Below are positions 1 to 8,977 of a DNA stretch of 64,000 nt, one piece after another. The DNA comes from Oscillospiraceae bacterium. GTDB taxonomy: Bacteria; Bacillota; Clostridia; Oscillospirales; Ruminococcaceae. The notes beneath the pieces were generated by a model. The model was given only the letters and a program-made list of their open reading frames with translations, was not told the origin of the DNA and did no database searches. Position 1 is the stretch's first letter; each line of letters starts with the position of its first letter. Both the position numbers and the translations under genes were made by a program. The stretch is taken from positions 1 through 64,000 of the forward strand of contig JAFZPP010000037.1 in assembly GCA_017550285.1 (NCBI GenBank), in the 5' to 3' direction.

Positions 1-282
1 AAAAACCGTCATATGCGGATACAGAGCGTAGTTCTGGAACACCATTGCGATATCGCGGTCCTTCGGAGCGATGTCGTTTACGAGGCGGTCGCCGATGTAG
101 AGTTCGCCCTCGGAGATTTCCTCCAGACCTGCGATCATACGCAGGGTCGTGGACTTACCGCAGCCGGACGGACCGACCAGAACGATAAACTCCTTATCAC
201 GAATCTCAAGGTTCACGTCGGAAACGGCGACAACACCGCCGGGATACTTCTTATAAATACCCCGCAAAGACAAACTTGCCAT
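1..282 (-). CDS. ABC transporter ATP-binding protein, MsmK/UgpC type (partial)
   Basis: This is the first 94 codons of a sugar-type ABC transporter ATPase; the rest lies beyond the left edge. A Walker A motif GPSGCGKST and a Q-loop [12 protein letters not shown] are visible, with the MsmK/MalK/UgpC-type opening [10 protein letters not shown]. Proteins of this family energise uptake of oligosaccharides or glycerol-3-phosphate and are often shared by several permeases. I chose the ATG at 282 rather than the one at 288 because AGGAGG lies 8 nt upstream of 282 but only 2 nt from 288. The substrate cannot be read from this fragment. Confidence 0.9.
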   Translation of the reverse strand, partial: MASLSLRGIYKKYPGGVVAVSDVNLEIRDKEFIVLVGPSGCGKSTTLRMIAGLEEISEGELYIGDRLVNDIAPKDRDIAMVFQNYALYPHMTVF

Positions 283-461
283 TCTCATGTCCTCCTGTAA
301 TCTAATCAATAATTTTATCCATGCAGAGCCGGCAGCCGGAAGGAGAATCCGGATGTCTCATCCTGCAAGTATGCGCCTGACCGCATACATAATGAAACAT
401 AGGTTAGCAGCTTCAAACGAAACCTGTGAGGGCAGATTTCGCCCTTTCAACCGCTGATACA

Positions 462-490
462 ATCATACCAGATTTTTCGCAAATAATCAA
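462..490 (-). promoter_or_regulatory. Predicted sigma-A promoter for the ABC ATPase
   Basis: On the minus strand TTGATT (490-485) and TATGAT (467-462) are separated by 17 bp. It lies about 180 bp upstream of the ATPase start, so a long leader is implied. Confidence 0.45.
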
Positions 491-508
491 GATGATTATT
501 GACCAAAC

Positions 509-1288
509 TTATTTACAATCCTTTATCCAATATGACGAATAATATTCCGCGCAAAACGCGCAAACTTCCGAAATATCCGAATTTCTCAACGCAGAATATA
601 CATCTTTGTTGAAAATATGAAGATAGCTTCCGGACGCCAGATCAGGCGGCAGACGGAGTTCTCCGATGCCCACTCTGAGCAGATTTTCAACATGATTGCC
701 GGCTGCGGCAAACATCCGCTTGACCTGATGATATTTTCCCTCATGCAGCTCGAGCACCGCAAGATGCGCTGACACCGCACGGCATTCCGCAGGCTGGCAC
801 AGCTCCTCGCCGTCGCCCTCGCGCAGGATCATTCCGCGCCGGAACAGCTCCGTATATTCTTCGCGGAACGGCTCTGCAAGCCTTGCAAGATAATATTTTG
901 CGACATGATGCTTCGGAGAAAGCATCTGATGCGAAAGCGCGCCGTCATCGGTGATGAGCAGCAGACCTTCCGTGTCGATATCGAGCCTGCCGCTCGGAAA
1001 CAGATTCGGTAATCTGTCCTCGGGTCTGAGCAGATCCAGGACGGTTTTCTGCTTCGGATCGCGCGACGCCGTAATGACGCCCGCGGGTTTATGCAGCAGA
1101 TAATAATGATGCGCAGCATAGGCAATCTGCTCGCCGCGAAGCGTAACAACTGCCTGCTCCGGATCAATCTGACTTTCGGGCTTCCGGATCACCGCGCCGC
1201 CGACCGTCACCGCACCGCTGCGGATCATCGCCGTCAGTTCCTTTCGGGAAAATGCGGTTTGTCCGGATAAAAAGCGGTCAAGACGCAT
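509..1288 (-). CDS. RsuA/RluB-family rRNA pseudouridine synthase
   Basis: This 259-residue protein isomerises a uridine in rRNA to pseudouridine during ribosome assembly. It has an N-terminal S4 RNA-binding domain (about 1-60, MRLDRFLSGQ) and the RsuA/RluB catalytic motif GRLDIDTEGLLLITDDG, whose first Asp is the family nucleophile. LLHKPAGVITASRD is the usual second motif. GGAAGG precedes the ATG. Length and motifs fit RsuA (16S U516), but the position modified cannot be told from sequence alone. It is transcribed alone, divergent from the small membrane protein at 1367. Confidence 0.9.
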   Translation of the reverse strand: MRLDRFLSGQTAFSRKELTAMIRSGAVTVGGAVIRKPESQIDPEQAVVTLRGEQIAYAAHHYYLLHKPAGVITASRDPKQKTVLDLLRPEDRLPNLFPSGRLDIDTEGLLLITDDGALSHQMLSPKHHVAKYYLARLAEPFREEYTELFRRGMILREGDGEELCQPAECRAVSAHLAVLELHEGKYHQVKRMFAAAGNHVENLLRVGIGELRLPPDLASGSYLHIFNKDVYSALRNSDISEVCAFCAEYYSSYWIKDCK

Positions 1289-1366
1289 AATCTGTGATTC
1301 CTTCCCGCATATATTGTCATAGCCGCACCGCTCTCTGCATATTATGCATCAAAAGGGGGGCGCAAT

Positions 1367-1795
1367 ATGGTAATCAAGGTAAAGCAGCTTCTGCTGCGGC
1401 TCGGGATCGTGCTCGCATTTCTGATTCTCTTTGCAGGACTGTTCATCCTGCTCCGGAGACCGGAAACGCCGCAGACCGAAACGCTGCCGGATTCGGCAGA
1501 AGGACGCGCTGCATGGCTGAATCTGCGCGGCTGGCAGGTCGGGGAGCCGGAAATCTCCGAGGCAGTCATGCCCGAAGAATGGCTGACGCCGAACGGTCAG
1601 AGCTGGCTGAAATTGCAGCATGCACAGGGCATCCGGCCGGAGCAGTATGCCGGCGCACAGATCACGCGCTGCCGCTATCCGCTCAAAAACGGCACAGGTC
1701 CTGAAATGTATGCAGAGCTTTTGCTCTGTGAAAATGCGCTTGCAGGCGCAGTTGTATATGATGCAGAAACGCAGCTTATGCGTCCTGTCCGCTAG
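1367..1795 (+). CDS. Small single-pass membrane-anchored protein, DUF4830-like
   Basis: This 142-residue protein has one N-terminal membrane helix (about residues 9-28, LLRLGIVLAFLILFAGLFIL). A short extracytoplasmic domain follows, with W-containing conserved-looking patches (AAWLNLRGWQV, CRYPLKNG). It resembles the DUF4830 family from memory; I do not know a function. AAGGGGGG precedes the ATG. The last 20 bases overlap the convergent 3' end of nrdR. It is the only plus-strand gene in the left third of the window. Confidence 0.7.
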   Translation: MVIKVKQLLLRLGIVLAFLILFAGLFILLRRPETPQTETLPDSAEGRAAWLNLRGWQVGEPEISEAVMPEEWLTPNGQSWLKLQHAQGIRPEQYAGAQITRCRYPLKNGTGPEMYAELLLCENALAGAVVYDAETQLMRPVR

Positions 1796-2252
1796 AATGC
1801 CCGTCCGGTTTCTCCTGCATCTCGCTGATGACGCGGATAAAATCCGCCACATCGGAGAATGCCATATAAACGGACGCAAAGCGAACATAGGCGACGGTGT
1901 CGATCTTTCTCAGACGCTCCATGACCATTTCGCCGATGCGGTCAGGGGAGACAGTCGAAACCATTTCGCCGCTGAGCTCCGCCTCGATCTCATCAACCAG
2001 ACCGCTGACCTGCTCCATTTTGACAGGGCGCTTCTTGATCGAATTCACGATGCCGCCGATCAGCTTATTGCGGTTAAACGGCTCCAGTGAACCGTCACGC
2101 TTTGCAACCATGAGCATCGGGCGCTCGACGCATTCGTAAGTATTGAATCTTCTGCCGCATTTTGTACAGCAGCGGCGGCGCTTCTTTTTCCCTTCGACAG
2201 AACGGGAATCAATGACCTTGGTATCCTCTTCGCCGCACCACGGGCAACGCAT
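1776..2252 (-). CDS. nrdR: Transcriptional repressor NrdR
   Basis: NrdR represses ribonucleotide reductase genes in response to bound ATP/dATP. The 158-residue length is typical. A zinc ribbon (C3, C6, C29, C32) opens the protein with MRCPWC and DTKVIDSR, followed by an ATP-cone domain (about 46-136) beginning VAKRDGSLEPFNRNK. AAAGGAG lies upstream of the ATG. No ribonucleotide reductase gene is in the window, so its targets are elsewhere. Confidence 0.97.
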   Translation of the reverse strand: MRCPWCGEEDTKVIDSRSVEGKKKRRRCCTKCGRRFNTYECVERPMLMVAKRDGSLEPFNRNKLIGGIVNSIKKRPVKMEQVSGLVDEIEAELSGEMVSTVSPDRIGEMVMERLRKIDTVAYVRFASVYMAFSDVADFIRVISEMQEKPDGHSSGQDA

Positions 2253-2312
2253 AGGACATGCTCCTTTCCTTTATTTTGTTCTACATTCTCTTTCCGGCTT
2301 CTGCCGGTTTCT

Positions 2313-3104
2313 TTATGTTTTTTCTGCAATGCGGATCAGGCGCTCTATCTTTTGCCAGTCCTCCGCAAGCTCGGCGGTACTGCCGAATGCCTCACGGTAA
2401 AGCTCCAGCGTCACAGCGCCGTCAAAGCCCTGCGCACGGAGTGCCGAGAGAAACTGCGCGATCTGAAAGCGTCCCTTGCCGATCCGGAGACAGTCTCCCA
2501 GATCGCCGTGATCGCTCAGATGCACATGCACAATATGTTTTCCGAGCAGCCGCACGGCTTCGTCAATGCTCATGCCCGCGCGGACTGCCTGCTTTGTATC
2601 AAATGTCAGCCTTGCCTCATCGCCGAGGATGCGGCAGAATTCCTTGAGGAATTTCAGGCTCTGGCTCTCAAAAAGATGCACGTTTTCCTGCGTGACCGTC
2701 ACGCCGAATCCCTTTGCGGTCTCTGAAAGCAGATGAAAGCGCTCACAGTAGATTTCGGGGGATACTCTGCCGGGATAGCAGCCGTGCAGCACGTAATATT
2801 TTGCGCCGATCTTCTGCATCAGTGCAAAGACCTGCTTTGCCTCCTCGAGAAAATCCGAGCATCTGCGCGGATACCGCGAGAAAAGCATGAAGCTCTCGTT
2901 CGGCGCTGTCCAGGGATGTACCGAGCAGCAGGTGATACCGAAGCGCCGCAGCATTGCACTGAGATCATTTGCATAAACCGGACGGCATTCGCACGGTGCA
3001 TTCAAAAAAATCTCAACCGTCTGAATACCGTGCAGACAGAGATCATAAAGCGCATCCTCTGTCGGCTTCGGGAACAGACAGGCTGTGGAAACTGCTGCTT
3101 TCAT
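2313..3104 (-). CDS. Sugar phosphate isomerase/epimerase-like TIM-barrel protein
   Basis: This 263-residue protein fits the AP-endonuclease-2/xylose-isomerase-like TIM-barrel family, whose members isomerise sugars or hydrolyse DNA at abasic sites using metal ions. Supporting motifs are VLHGCYPG, VTQENVH, LTFDTKQAV and HIVHVHLSDHGD, where the His, Glu and Asp residues sit at the expected barrel strand ends, and a C-terminal GAVTLELYREAF. The set of metal ligands looks complete. The substrate is unknown. CGGAGG precedes the ATG. Confidence 0.8.
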   Translation of the reverse strand: MKAAVSTACLFPKPTEDALYDLCLHGIQTVEIFLNAPCECRPVYANDLSAMLRRFGITCCSVHPWTAPNESFMLFSRYPRRCSDFLEEAKQVFALMQKIGAKYYVLHGCYPGRVSPEIYCERFHLLSETAKGFGVTVTQENVHLFESQSLKFLKEFCRILGDEARLTFDTKQAVRAGMSIDEAVRLLGKHIVHVHLSDHGDLGDCLRIGKGRFQIAQFLSALRAQGFDGAVTLELYREAFGSTAELAEDWQKIERLIRIAEKT

Positions 3105-3162
3105 GCTATAGCCTCCGATGCTTCATCCCTTTCAACAATCAAACCGATTTTTCAACAGATAT

Positions 3163-3202
3163 ATTATAACACGAAGCACCCTGCGATTGCAAGGTGCTTC
3201 GT
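3163..3202 (-). promoter_or_regulatory. Promoter overlapping a hairpin upstream of the isomerase-like gene
   Basis: On the minus strand TTGCAA (3192-3187) and TATAAT (3168-3163) are 18 bp apart, upstream of the gene at 3104. The -35 box sits in the loop of a 10-bp inverted repeat (ACGAAGCACC at 3171-3180 with GGTGCTTCGT at 3193-3202). The hairpin could be the secF terminator or an operator; its U-tract is poor. Confidence 0.45.
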
Positions 3203-3287
3203 ATATTTTCAGAAATTCACACAAGGAGCCGCGGAGAATGCCCGAAATTTTTGCAAATTCCTTGCATGAGACCGCAATTTATGCATA

Positions 3288-4292
3288 TTACTCCTCGGTT
3301 GTTGCGGCTTTTTCCTTCTTGGCGCGCGTTTTCCATGCCGTCCAGAGCATCGGCGCGAGGCAGAGAGAGGAGTAGCAGCCGGAGATCATACCGACCGTCA
3401 TCGGAATGCTGAAACGCAGAATCGAGCTGACATTGTTTGTAACAGCAAGAATCGAGACAATCAGCATTGCGGTGATCGTGGTGATCGAGGTACGGACGGT
3501 TCTGCGCATCGTCTGGCTCAGCGAAATGTTGACCAGCTTCGGCAGCGCAGTTCCTTCCGGCATCAGATTCTGATTCTCACGGATTCTGTCGTAGATAACG
3601 ATTGTATCATTGACGGAATAGCCGAGAATTGTCAGGATAACCGCCATGAAGTTCGAATCAATCTCGAAACGGCAGAGAATGAAGGTACCGAATACGATGA
3701 CAAGGTCATGCAGCAGTGCGACAACTGCGAAGATACCTGCGCTCCAGCCGGAGATGCGCTTGAATCTCCACGAGATATAGAGAATCAGAACAACGGATGC
3801 AAAGATTGCAGCAACGAGGCACTTCGCAAGGAATTTCTTACCGGATTTTGCAGCAACGTCGTTCGTTTCGAGCGCCTTGATATTGCTGTCCGGATACTTC
3901 TCCTGCAATTTGCCGAGCAGCTCATTCTGCATCTCGGAGGAGAATGCCTTTTTCATGCTGAAGGAGAGCGTAAAGGTCTGCTCCTTCTCGCCGGTGAATG
4001 CCTCACCGGTCTGCACATTGACAGCCGTACCGAGATAATCCTTTGCGAGCGATGCAATATCACTTTCATTGATGCTGCCGCTGTAGCTGTAGGTCGAGAG
4101 CGTACCGCCCTTGAATTCGATTGAAATGTGCACGCCGAAAATGAAGCAGCAGAGCAGCACAACGACCATAAGAATTGCGGAAAGCGTGAAGAAAATCTTG
4201 CGGGTTCCGTAGAAATCACGGACCTTCACCTGCTCCAGAATCGACTGGATATTTGTGTTTGTGGAATTCTTTTTCTTGTTTGACTTGCTCAT
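3288..4292 (-). CDS. secF: Protein translocase subunit SecF
   Basis: SecF works with SecD to use the proton or sodium gradient to complete Sec-dependent export. The 334-residue protein has the SecF topology: one N-terminal helix, an extracytoplasmic domain, then five helices. SIEFKGGTLSTYSYSG and the conserved GYSVNDTIVIYDRIREN are visible. It overlaps secD by 4 nt (ATGA), so the two are translationally coupled and share the promoter at 5822-5850. Confidence 0.97.
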   Translation of the reverse strand: MSKSNKKKNSTNTNIQSILEQVKVRDFYGTRKIFFTLSAILMVVVLLCCFIFGVHISIEFKGGTLSTYSYSGSINESDIASLAKDYLGTAVNVQTGEAFTGEKEQTFTLSFSMKKAFSSEMQNELLGKLQEKYPDSNIKALETNDVAAKSGKKFLAKCLVAAIFASVVLILYISWRFKRISGWSAGIFAVVALLHDLVIVFGTFILCRFEIDSNFMAVILTILGYSVNDTIVIYDRIRENQNLMPEGTALPKLVNISLSQTMRRTVRTSITTITAMLIVSILAVTNNVSSILRFSIPMTVGMISGCYSSLCLAPMLWTAWKTRAKKEKAATTEE

Positions 4293-5755
4293 TTCTCAGC
4301 ACCTCCGTACAGCTTTCTGTTCTGGAAGCATTTGAACTGCGAGAGGGAGGTCAGCATCGTGCGAGAAGCCAGAACGCCCATGATAAAGTTGAAGATAACA
4401 CCGGTCAGCAGTGTGAAGCCGAAGGAGAAGATGGTACCCTCGGTCGAAACGCCGAACCAGCGGAACAGGAACGACAGCAGCTTTGCAAAGAAGCTGGAGG
4501 AAACGCCGAATGCGCCCATAAGGATGATTGCCACGATGATAACGGTCATGTTGCCGTCGAGAATCGAGGTGAAGGAACGCTTGTAAGCCGCTTTCAGTGC
4601 GGAATCCAGAGACTTGCCGGTGTTCAGCTCTTCCTTGATGCGCTCACCGGTAATGATGTTGCAGTCAACACCCATACCGATTGCAAGGATGATACCTGCA
4701 ATACCCGGAATGGTCAGCGTATTGGAATCCTCAAAGCCGAACCAGCCGGAAATGACAGCCAGCGTACCTGCGACCTGACCGAGCAGCGCGATTGCTGCAA
4801 CAAAGCCCGGCAGGCGGTACAGAACGATCATATAAATCATGATCAGAGACAGTGCGATAATACCGGAAATCATCATGATCTGGAGTGCGCCCTTGCCCAT
4901 GCTCGGAGAGATTGTCTTGAACTGCTCCGTGGTGAGGTTGAACGGCAGCGCACCGCCGTTGATCTTGTCGGCGAGTGCCTTTGCACCGTCATAATCGAAA
5001 TCGCCGGTGATGACAGCGCTTCCGTCGCTGATGACAGCGCTGACGCTCGGATAGGAAATGCAGTTTGTATCCATCCAGATCGAGATAACATAACGGGACT
5101 GCGAGCCGTTGATATCGAGGTATTCCGTATCCTGATTGACAGCAGCCGAAGTTGCCTCGCGGAATGCATCCTTGCCGCTTTCCTTCAGGGACAGTGCAAC
5201 GGAGTAGCCGCCGGTCTGGTTGCCGCTCGAATCACGTTCCAGCGTAACATATGCTTCCTCGACATCGGTACCCTCAAGGATGATATCGCCGCCCGGAATG
5301 ACGGTGGTATTGCCCTCGTCGTCAACCTCGGTGTCATAGACATAACCCTTGCGGAACTGGAGCTGTGCGGTATCGCCGAGCTCCTTGACAGCAGCCTGCG
5401 GATCGAAATTGCTTTCGCCGGTCTGCCACGGGAAGCGGACGATCACCTTGTCATTGCTCTCGTCCATGTAAACCTCATAGTCATTGATGCCGAGTGATAC
5501 CAGTCGGGCTTTCATGACCTCTTCTACAGCCTCAAGCTGCTGCTTTGATGCGTCGATTGACTCATCCGCAGGTGCGAATGTGACATCGACACCACCCTGA
5601 ATATCAATGCCGAGACGGATATCCTTCAAGCCCTTGATATAGGTGGTTGTCAGATCACCGTATTGATTCCGGACGCCGAACACGGTGGAAGCCGCGAACG
5701 CAAGAATCAGAATAAACACGATGAAAAAGACGGATTTGTTGGTCTTCACTGCCAA
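4289..5755 (-). CDS. secD: Protein translocase subunit SecD
   Basis: SecD partners SecF in the Sec accessory complex. The 488-residue protein shows the family signature RLGIDIQGGVDVTF after the first helix. A large extracytoplasmic P1 region follows, then the C-terminal helices with IAIGMGVDCNIITGERIKEEL and the DGNMTVIIVAIIL segment. Secretion capacity matters here because many proteins in this window carry Sec signal peptides. Confidence 0.97.
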   Translation of the reverse strand: MAVKTNKSVFFIVFILILAFAASTVFGVRNQYGDLTTTYIKGLKDIRLGIDIQGGVDVTFAPADESIDASKQQLEAVEEVMKARLVSLGINDYEVYMDESNDKVIVRFPWQTGESNFDPQAAVKELGDTAQLQFRKGYVYDTEVDDEGNTTVIPGGDIILEGTDVEEAYVTLERDSSGNQTGGYSVALSLKESGKDAFREATSAAVNQDTEYLDINGSQSRYVISIWMDTNCISYPSVSAVISDGSAVITGDFDYDGAKALADKINGGALPFNLTTEQFKTISPSMGKGALQIMMISGIIALSLIMIYMIVLYRLPGFVAAIALLGQVAGTLAVISGWFGFEDSNTLTIPGIAGIILAIGMGVDCNIITGERIKEELNTGKSLDSALKAAYKRSFTSILDGNMTVIIVAIILMGAFGVSSSFFAKLLSFLFRWFGVSTEGTIFSFGFTLLTGVIFNFIMGVLASRTMLTSLSQFKCFQNRKLYGGAEK

Positions 5756-5821
5756 GCCTCCTTGTTTATTGAACTAATCAGGCATAGCAGCTCTACTGAC
5801 ATATGCCGACAAGTAATTTTT

Positions 5822-5850
5822 ATTATAGTGCATTTTTGAAAAAATGTCAA
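5822..5850 (-). promoter_or_regulatory. Sigma-A promoter of secDF
   Basis: On the minus strand TTGACA (5850-5845), 17 bp, TATAAT (5827-5822): a perfect consensus promoter about 67 bp upstream of secD. Confidence 0.85.
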
Positions 5851-5885
5851 GGGATTCCGCAGAATTCTCATGACAGCGCAAATTC

Positions 5886-7319
5886 TCAGACCGTCAGCTC
5901 CACATCCGCAGCAGTTTCCGCATCCGCAAGCACCGGTGCAATGAACTCGGAAAGGAATTCCTCGACCTGCTGCACGCTTCTGCCGATATAGTTGGAAGGA
6001 TCGAGATTTGCTTCGAGCTCCTCTGCCGTGACGCCGAAGATCGGGTCATTCACAATGCGCTCGCAGAGATCGTTCTTCAAGCCCTTCTGCTTGACCTCCG
6101 CACCTGCCGCCATAGAATGCTGACGGATATGCTCATGCAGCTCCTGACGGTCGCCGCCGCGTGCCGCCGCGTCCATAATGACATTTTCGGTCGCCATAAA
6201 GGGCAGCTCATTCATGACGCGCTGACGGATCACAGCCGGATAGACGACCATGCCGCTCGTGACGTTCATCATGATATTGAGGATTGCATCCGCTGCGAGG
6301 AAGCCCTCTGCCACAGCGATGCGCTTGTTTGCGGAATCGTCGAGCGTGCGCTCAAACCACTGCGTACCGGCGGTGAATGCCGGATTCAGCGTATCGGTCA
6401 TGAGGTAGCGCGCAAGTGCCGTGATACGCTCGCAGCGCATCGGATTGCGCTTATAAGCCATTGCCGAGGAACCGATCTGACCGGATTCAAACGGCTCTTC
6501 CATTTCCTTGAAGGACTGGAGCAGACGCATGTCATTTGCAAATTTCATCGCGCTCTGTGCAATGCCGGAGAGCACGTTCAGCACCTGTGCATCGACCTTT
6601 CTGGAATAGGTCTGACCGGAAACCGGAACGATTGCATCCTCTGCAAAGCCCATTTCCTTTGCAATTTTCGCTTCCATTGCACGAATCTTTGCGCCGTCGC
6701 CGCGGAAAAGCTCCATAAAGGATGCCTGCGTGCCGGTTGTACCCTTGGAACCGAGCAGCTTCATTCTGCCGATCTCGAAATCCAGTTCCTCAAGGTCCAT
6801 GAGCAGCTCATTCATCCAGAGTGTCGCACGCTTGCCGACGGTCGTGAGCTGTGCCGGCTGACAGTGCGTATATGCAAGGCAGGGCTGTGCCTTCCATTCC
6901 TCTGCAAATTTTGCGAGATTGCCGAGCACGGTCACCAGCTTGCTGCGCACGAGCTTCAATGCGTCGCGCATAATAATGATATCGGTATTGTCGCCGACAT
7001 AGCAGGAGGTCGCGCCGAGGTGAATGATGCCCTTCGCATTCGGGCAGACGAGTCCGTATGCATAGACATGGGACATGACATCGTGGCGGCATTCCTTCTC
7101 GCGCTTAGCCGCAGCTTCATAGTCGATATCGTCGATATGTGCTTCCAGCTCCGCGACCTGCTCTGCGGTCACATTCAGACCGAGCTCATGCTCGGCTCTT
7201 GCGAGTGCAACCCACAGGCGGCGCCATGTGGAAAACTTTTTGTCTGCGGAAAAGAGATACTGCATCTCCTTGCTCGCATAACGGGTGCAGAACGGGGATT
7301 CATAACTGTTCGTACTCAT
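5886..7319 (-). CDS. purB: Adenylosuccinate lyase
   Basis: PurB catalyses two beta-eliminations in purine synthesis: SAICAR to AICAR plus fumarate, and adenylosuccinate to AMP plus fumarate. The 477-residue protein has the fumarase/aspartase superfamily signature GSSAMAYKRNPM (flexible catalytic loop with the active Ser), an upstream substrate-site stretch (IIHLGATSCYVGDN) and TGTQASF. Length matches the longer eukaryote-like PurB subgroup. AAAGGA lies 9 nt before the ATG. Confidence 0.96.
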   Translation of the reverse strand: MSTNSYESPFCTRYASKEMQYLFSADKKFSTWRRLWVALARAEHELGLNVTAEQVAELEAHIDDIDYEAAAKREKECRHDVMSHVYAYGLVCPNAKGIIHLGATSCYVGDNTDIIIMRDALKLVRSKLVTVLGNLAKFAEEWKAQPCLAYTHCQPAQLTTVGKRATLWMNELLMDLEELDFEIGRMKLLGSKGTTGTQASFMELFRGDGAKIRAMEAKIAKEMGFAEDAIVPVSGQTYSRKVDAQVLNVLSGIAQSAMKFANDMRLLQSFKEMEEPFESGQIGSSAMAYKRNPMRCERITALARYLMTDTLNPAFTAGTQWFERTLDDSANKRIAVAEGFLAADAILNIMMNVTSGMVVYPAVIRQRVMNELPFMATENVIMDAAARGGDRQELHEHIRQHSMAAGAEVKQKGLKNDLCERIVNDPIFGVTAEELEANLDPSNYIGRSVQQVEEFLSEFIAPVLADAETAADVELTV

Positions 7320-7342
7320 GTGTACATAGTCCTTTCTTTTTA

Positions 7343-7558
7343 TCAGTAATTGGTCACGGCACAGCCGTGCGGATCGCTGCGGTGGCTGAAATGCCGGATA
7401 ATCATATGCGTTTCGGTATCCGCCAGCACAACATCGTCACAGTTGCTGCACAGGACGGTATATTTCATCACCGCATCTTCAAACTTCTCATAATATTCCG
7501 TTTCAGCCCTTGCGGAATGTGCCTTCACTGCATAGCAAAGCATATATCGCATGATCAT
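7343..7558 (-). CDS. Small hypothetical protein
   Basis: This 71-residue protein of unknown function overlaps the upstream gene by 4 nt (ATGA), which supports translation. It contains a CSNCDD pair of cysteines and a His-rich stretch (THMIIRHFSHRSDPHG). No signal peptide or membrane helix is seen, and no family was recognised. It lies in a two-gene unit with 7555-8088, just upstream of purB. Confidence 0.6.
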   Translation of the reverse strand: MIMRYMLCYAVKAHSARAETEYYEKFEDAVMKYTVLCSNCDDVVLADTETHMIIRHFSHRSDPHGCAVTNY

Positions 7559-8088
7559 TCTCCTTTGATCGCGTAATTGAATTCTCTGCCCTTTCCGCTG
7601 ACAAAATAATCAAGCCTTCCCGGCACCGCTTCACAAAAGGCGCCGAGATAGATGAGTGTTCCGTCCTGAAACGCTGCTTCAAAGCCGTGTTCATTTTCCC
7701 AGTCACAACCGCCGCAGAGCCGGAAATAAATCTGACCCTCCTGCTTCGGCTTATTCACAATCAGTTCTTTGAATCTGAAATATTCCGGCATATCGCCTGC
7801 GGGCGTATCCTCTGTGATTTCAGGCAGATCGTATTCTTCAAAGCTGAAATCTTCGCCCTCATCCTCCATGTATCCCGCAATGGTATCCAGAGCATAGCGC
7901 TTTGCAGCTTCATTGATCGTGTCTGTCATCTCATCGGAAAAATGCTCGACCGCATCTGCGCAGCGCCCGACATATTCCTCGGTCATGCTTTCATCCAGAT
8001 CCGCATAAACCGCAAGTTCCTTGTCAAAGCGCTTGCTGAAATATTTACCCTCACGAAAATAACAGCCCTCTGTCAGTTCAATTTTCAT
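7555..8088 (-). CDS. Hypothetical acidic cytoplasmic protein
   Basis: This 177-residue acidic protein has no signal peptide. The C-terminal half carries CGGCDWENEHGFEAAFQDGTL. That resembles the W-x-x-E-H-G pattern of DUF6985-like proteins, some of which sit in toxin-immunity settings; this is recollection, not a search. A clean start at MKIELTEGC is followed by a 4-nt overlap with the 71-residue gene downstream. Function unknown. Confidence 0.65.
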   Translation of the reverse strand: MKIELTEGCYFREGKYFSKRFDKELAVYADLDESMTEEYVGRCADAVEHFSDEMTDTINEAAKRYALDTIAGYMEDEGEDFSFEEYDLPEITEDTPAGDMPEYFRFKELIVNKPKQEGQIYFRLCGGCDWENEHGFEAAFQDGTLIYLGAFCEAVPGRLDYFVSGKGREFNYAIKGE

Positions 8089-8133
8089 ATGACACTCCTC
8101 TATTTTAAGTCAATGGATGCAGATACTGTCCGC

Positions 8134-8904
8134 TCAGATTGCCGGCATCACTCTGCCGCCGGAAACCGGAATATAGGCACCGGTCGTGAAGGAAGCGAGC
8201 GGAGACGCAAGAAATGCACACATCTGCGCAATTTCCTCATCTGTTCCGCGGCGTCTCAGCGGAACGGTTTTCTCATAATCCGGCTGCGATTCGGTATGAT
8301 CGTGACGATCCTTTTCCGTGATTGTCCAGCCCGGTGCAACCTGATTGACCGTAATCTGATGCGGACCGAGCTCCTTTGCAAGCACGCGCACCAGTCCGTC
8401 CAGACCGCGTTTCGCTGCGGTATAGGCGCCCCATGTTTCCTCTGCGAGCGCCGCGCATTCGGTATTGATTACGACAATTCTGCCGCCGCTGCCCTTTGAA
8501 ATGATTTCCGGCACGAATGCCTGCGTCATGTGTACCGTCTGCATCACGCAGGACTGATACTGACTGTCAAATGCGGCAAGGTCCTGCTCGAGAACCGGCT
8601 TGCGGTCATACTGAATGACGGCATTGTGAATGAGGATATCCGGCACGCCTGCGCGCCCCGTGATTTCCTGCTTCATGCGCTGCACCTCCTCCGCAGAGGT
8701 GATGTCCGCCTGCACGATCATGACTCTGCGTCCGGTTTTGCGGCGAAGCTCACCGGCAAGCAGCTCGACTTCATCCTTTCCGTGAAAATAGTGCAGCACC
8801 AGATCGGCGCCGCAGTCGGCAAAGGTTCTTGCAATCGCGCGTCCGAGCATGCCGGAAGCGCCGGTAATCACGGCGAGATGACCGCGAAGATCAATCGTCA
8901 GCAT
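8134..8904 (-). CDS. SDR-family NAD(P)-dependent oxidoreductase
   Basis: A short-chain dehydrogenase/reductase of 256 residues. It has the Rossmann nucleotide-binding motif TGASGMLG near the N-terminus, the active-site Tyr and Lys in AYTAAKRG, the usual QVAPGWT segment and a C-terminal TGAYIPVSGG, a common substrate-proximal sequence of FabG-like enzymes. I chose the ATG at 8904 over the in-frame start at 8952 because GGGAGG lies 7 nt upstream. The substrate is unknown. The next gene upstream is a phosphopantetheinyl transferase, so a link to acyl or polyketide chemistry is possible but speculative. Confidence 0.9.
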   Translation of the reverse strand: MLTIDLRGHLAVITGASGMLGRAIARTFADCGADLVLHYFHGKDEVELLAGELRRKTGRRVMIVQADITSAEEVQRMKQEITGRAGVPDILIHNAVIQYDRKPVLEQDLAAFDSQYQSCVMQTVHMTQAFVPEIISKGSGGRIVVINTECAALAEETWGAYTAAKRGLDGLVRVLAKELGPHQITVNQVAPGWTITEKDRHDHTESQPDYEKTVPLRRRGTDEEIAQMCAFLASPLASFTTGAYIPVSGGRVMPAI

Positions 8905-8977
8905 ACATATTCCTCCCAAGAACAATATCGGTTTATACGTAGGATCAAACAATGAAATTTATGAAAATACGATGTTT

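Noticed and set aside
4253..5497. A 414-codon plus-strand open frame across secD
   Set aside because: It is antisense to secD, rich in Cys/His/Asp with no ribosome site or domain; a shadow of the real gene.
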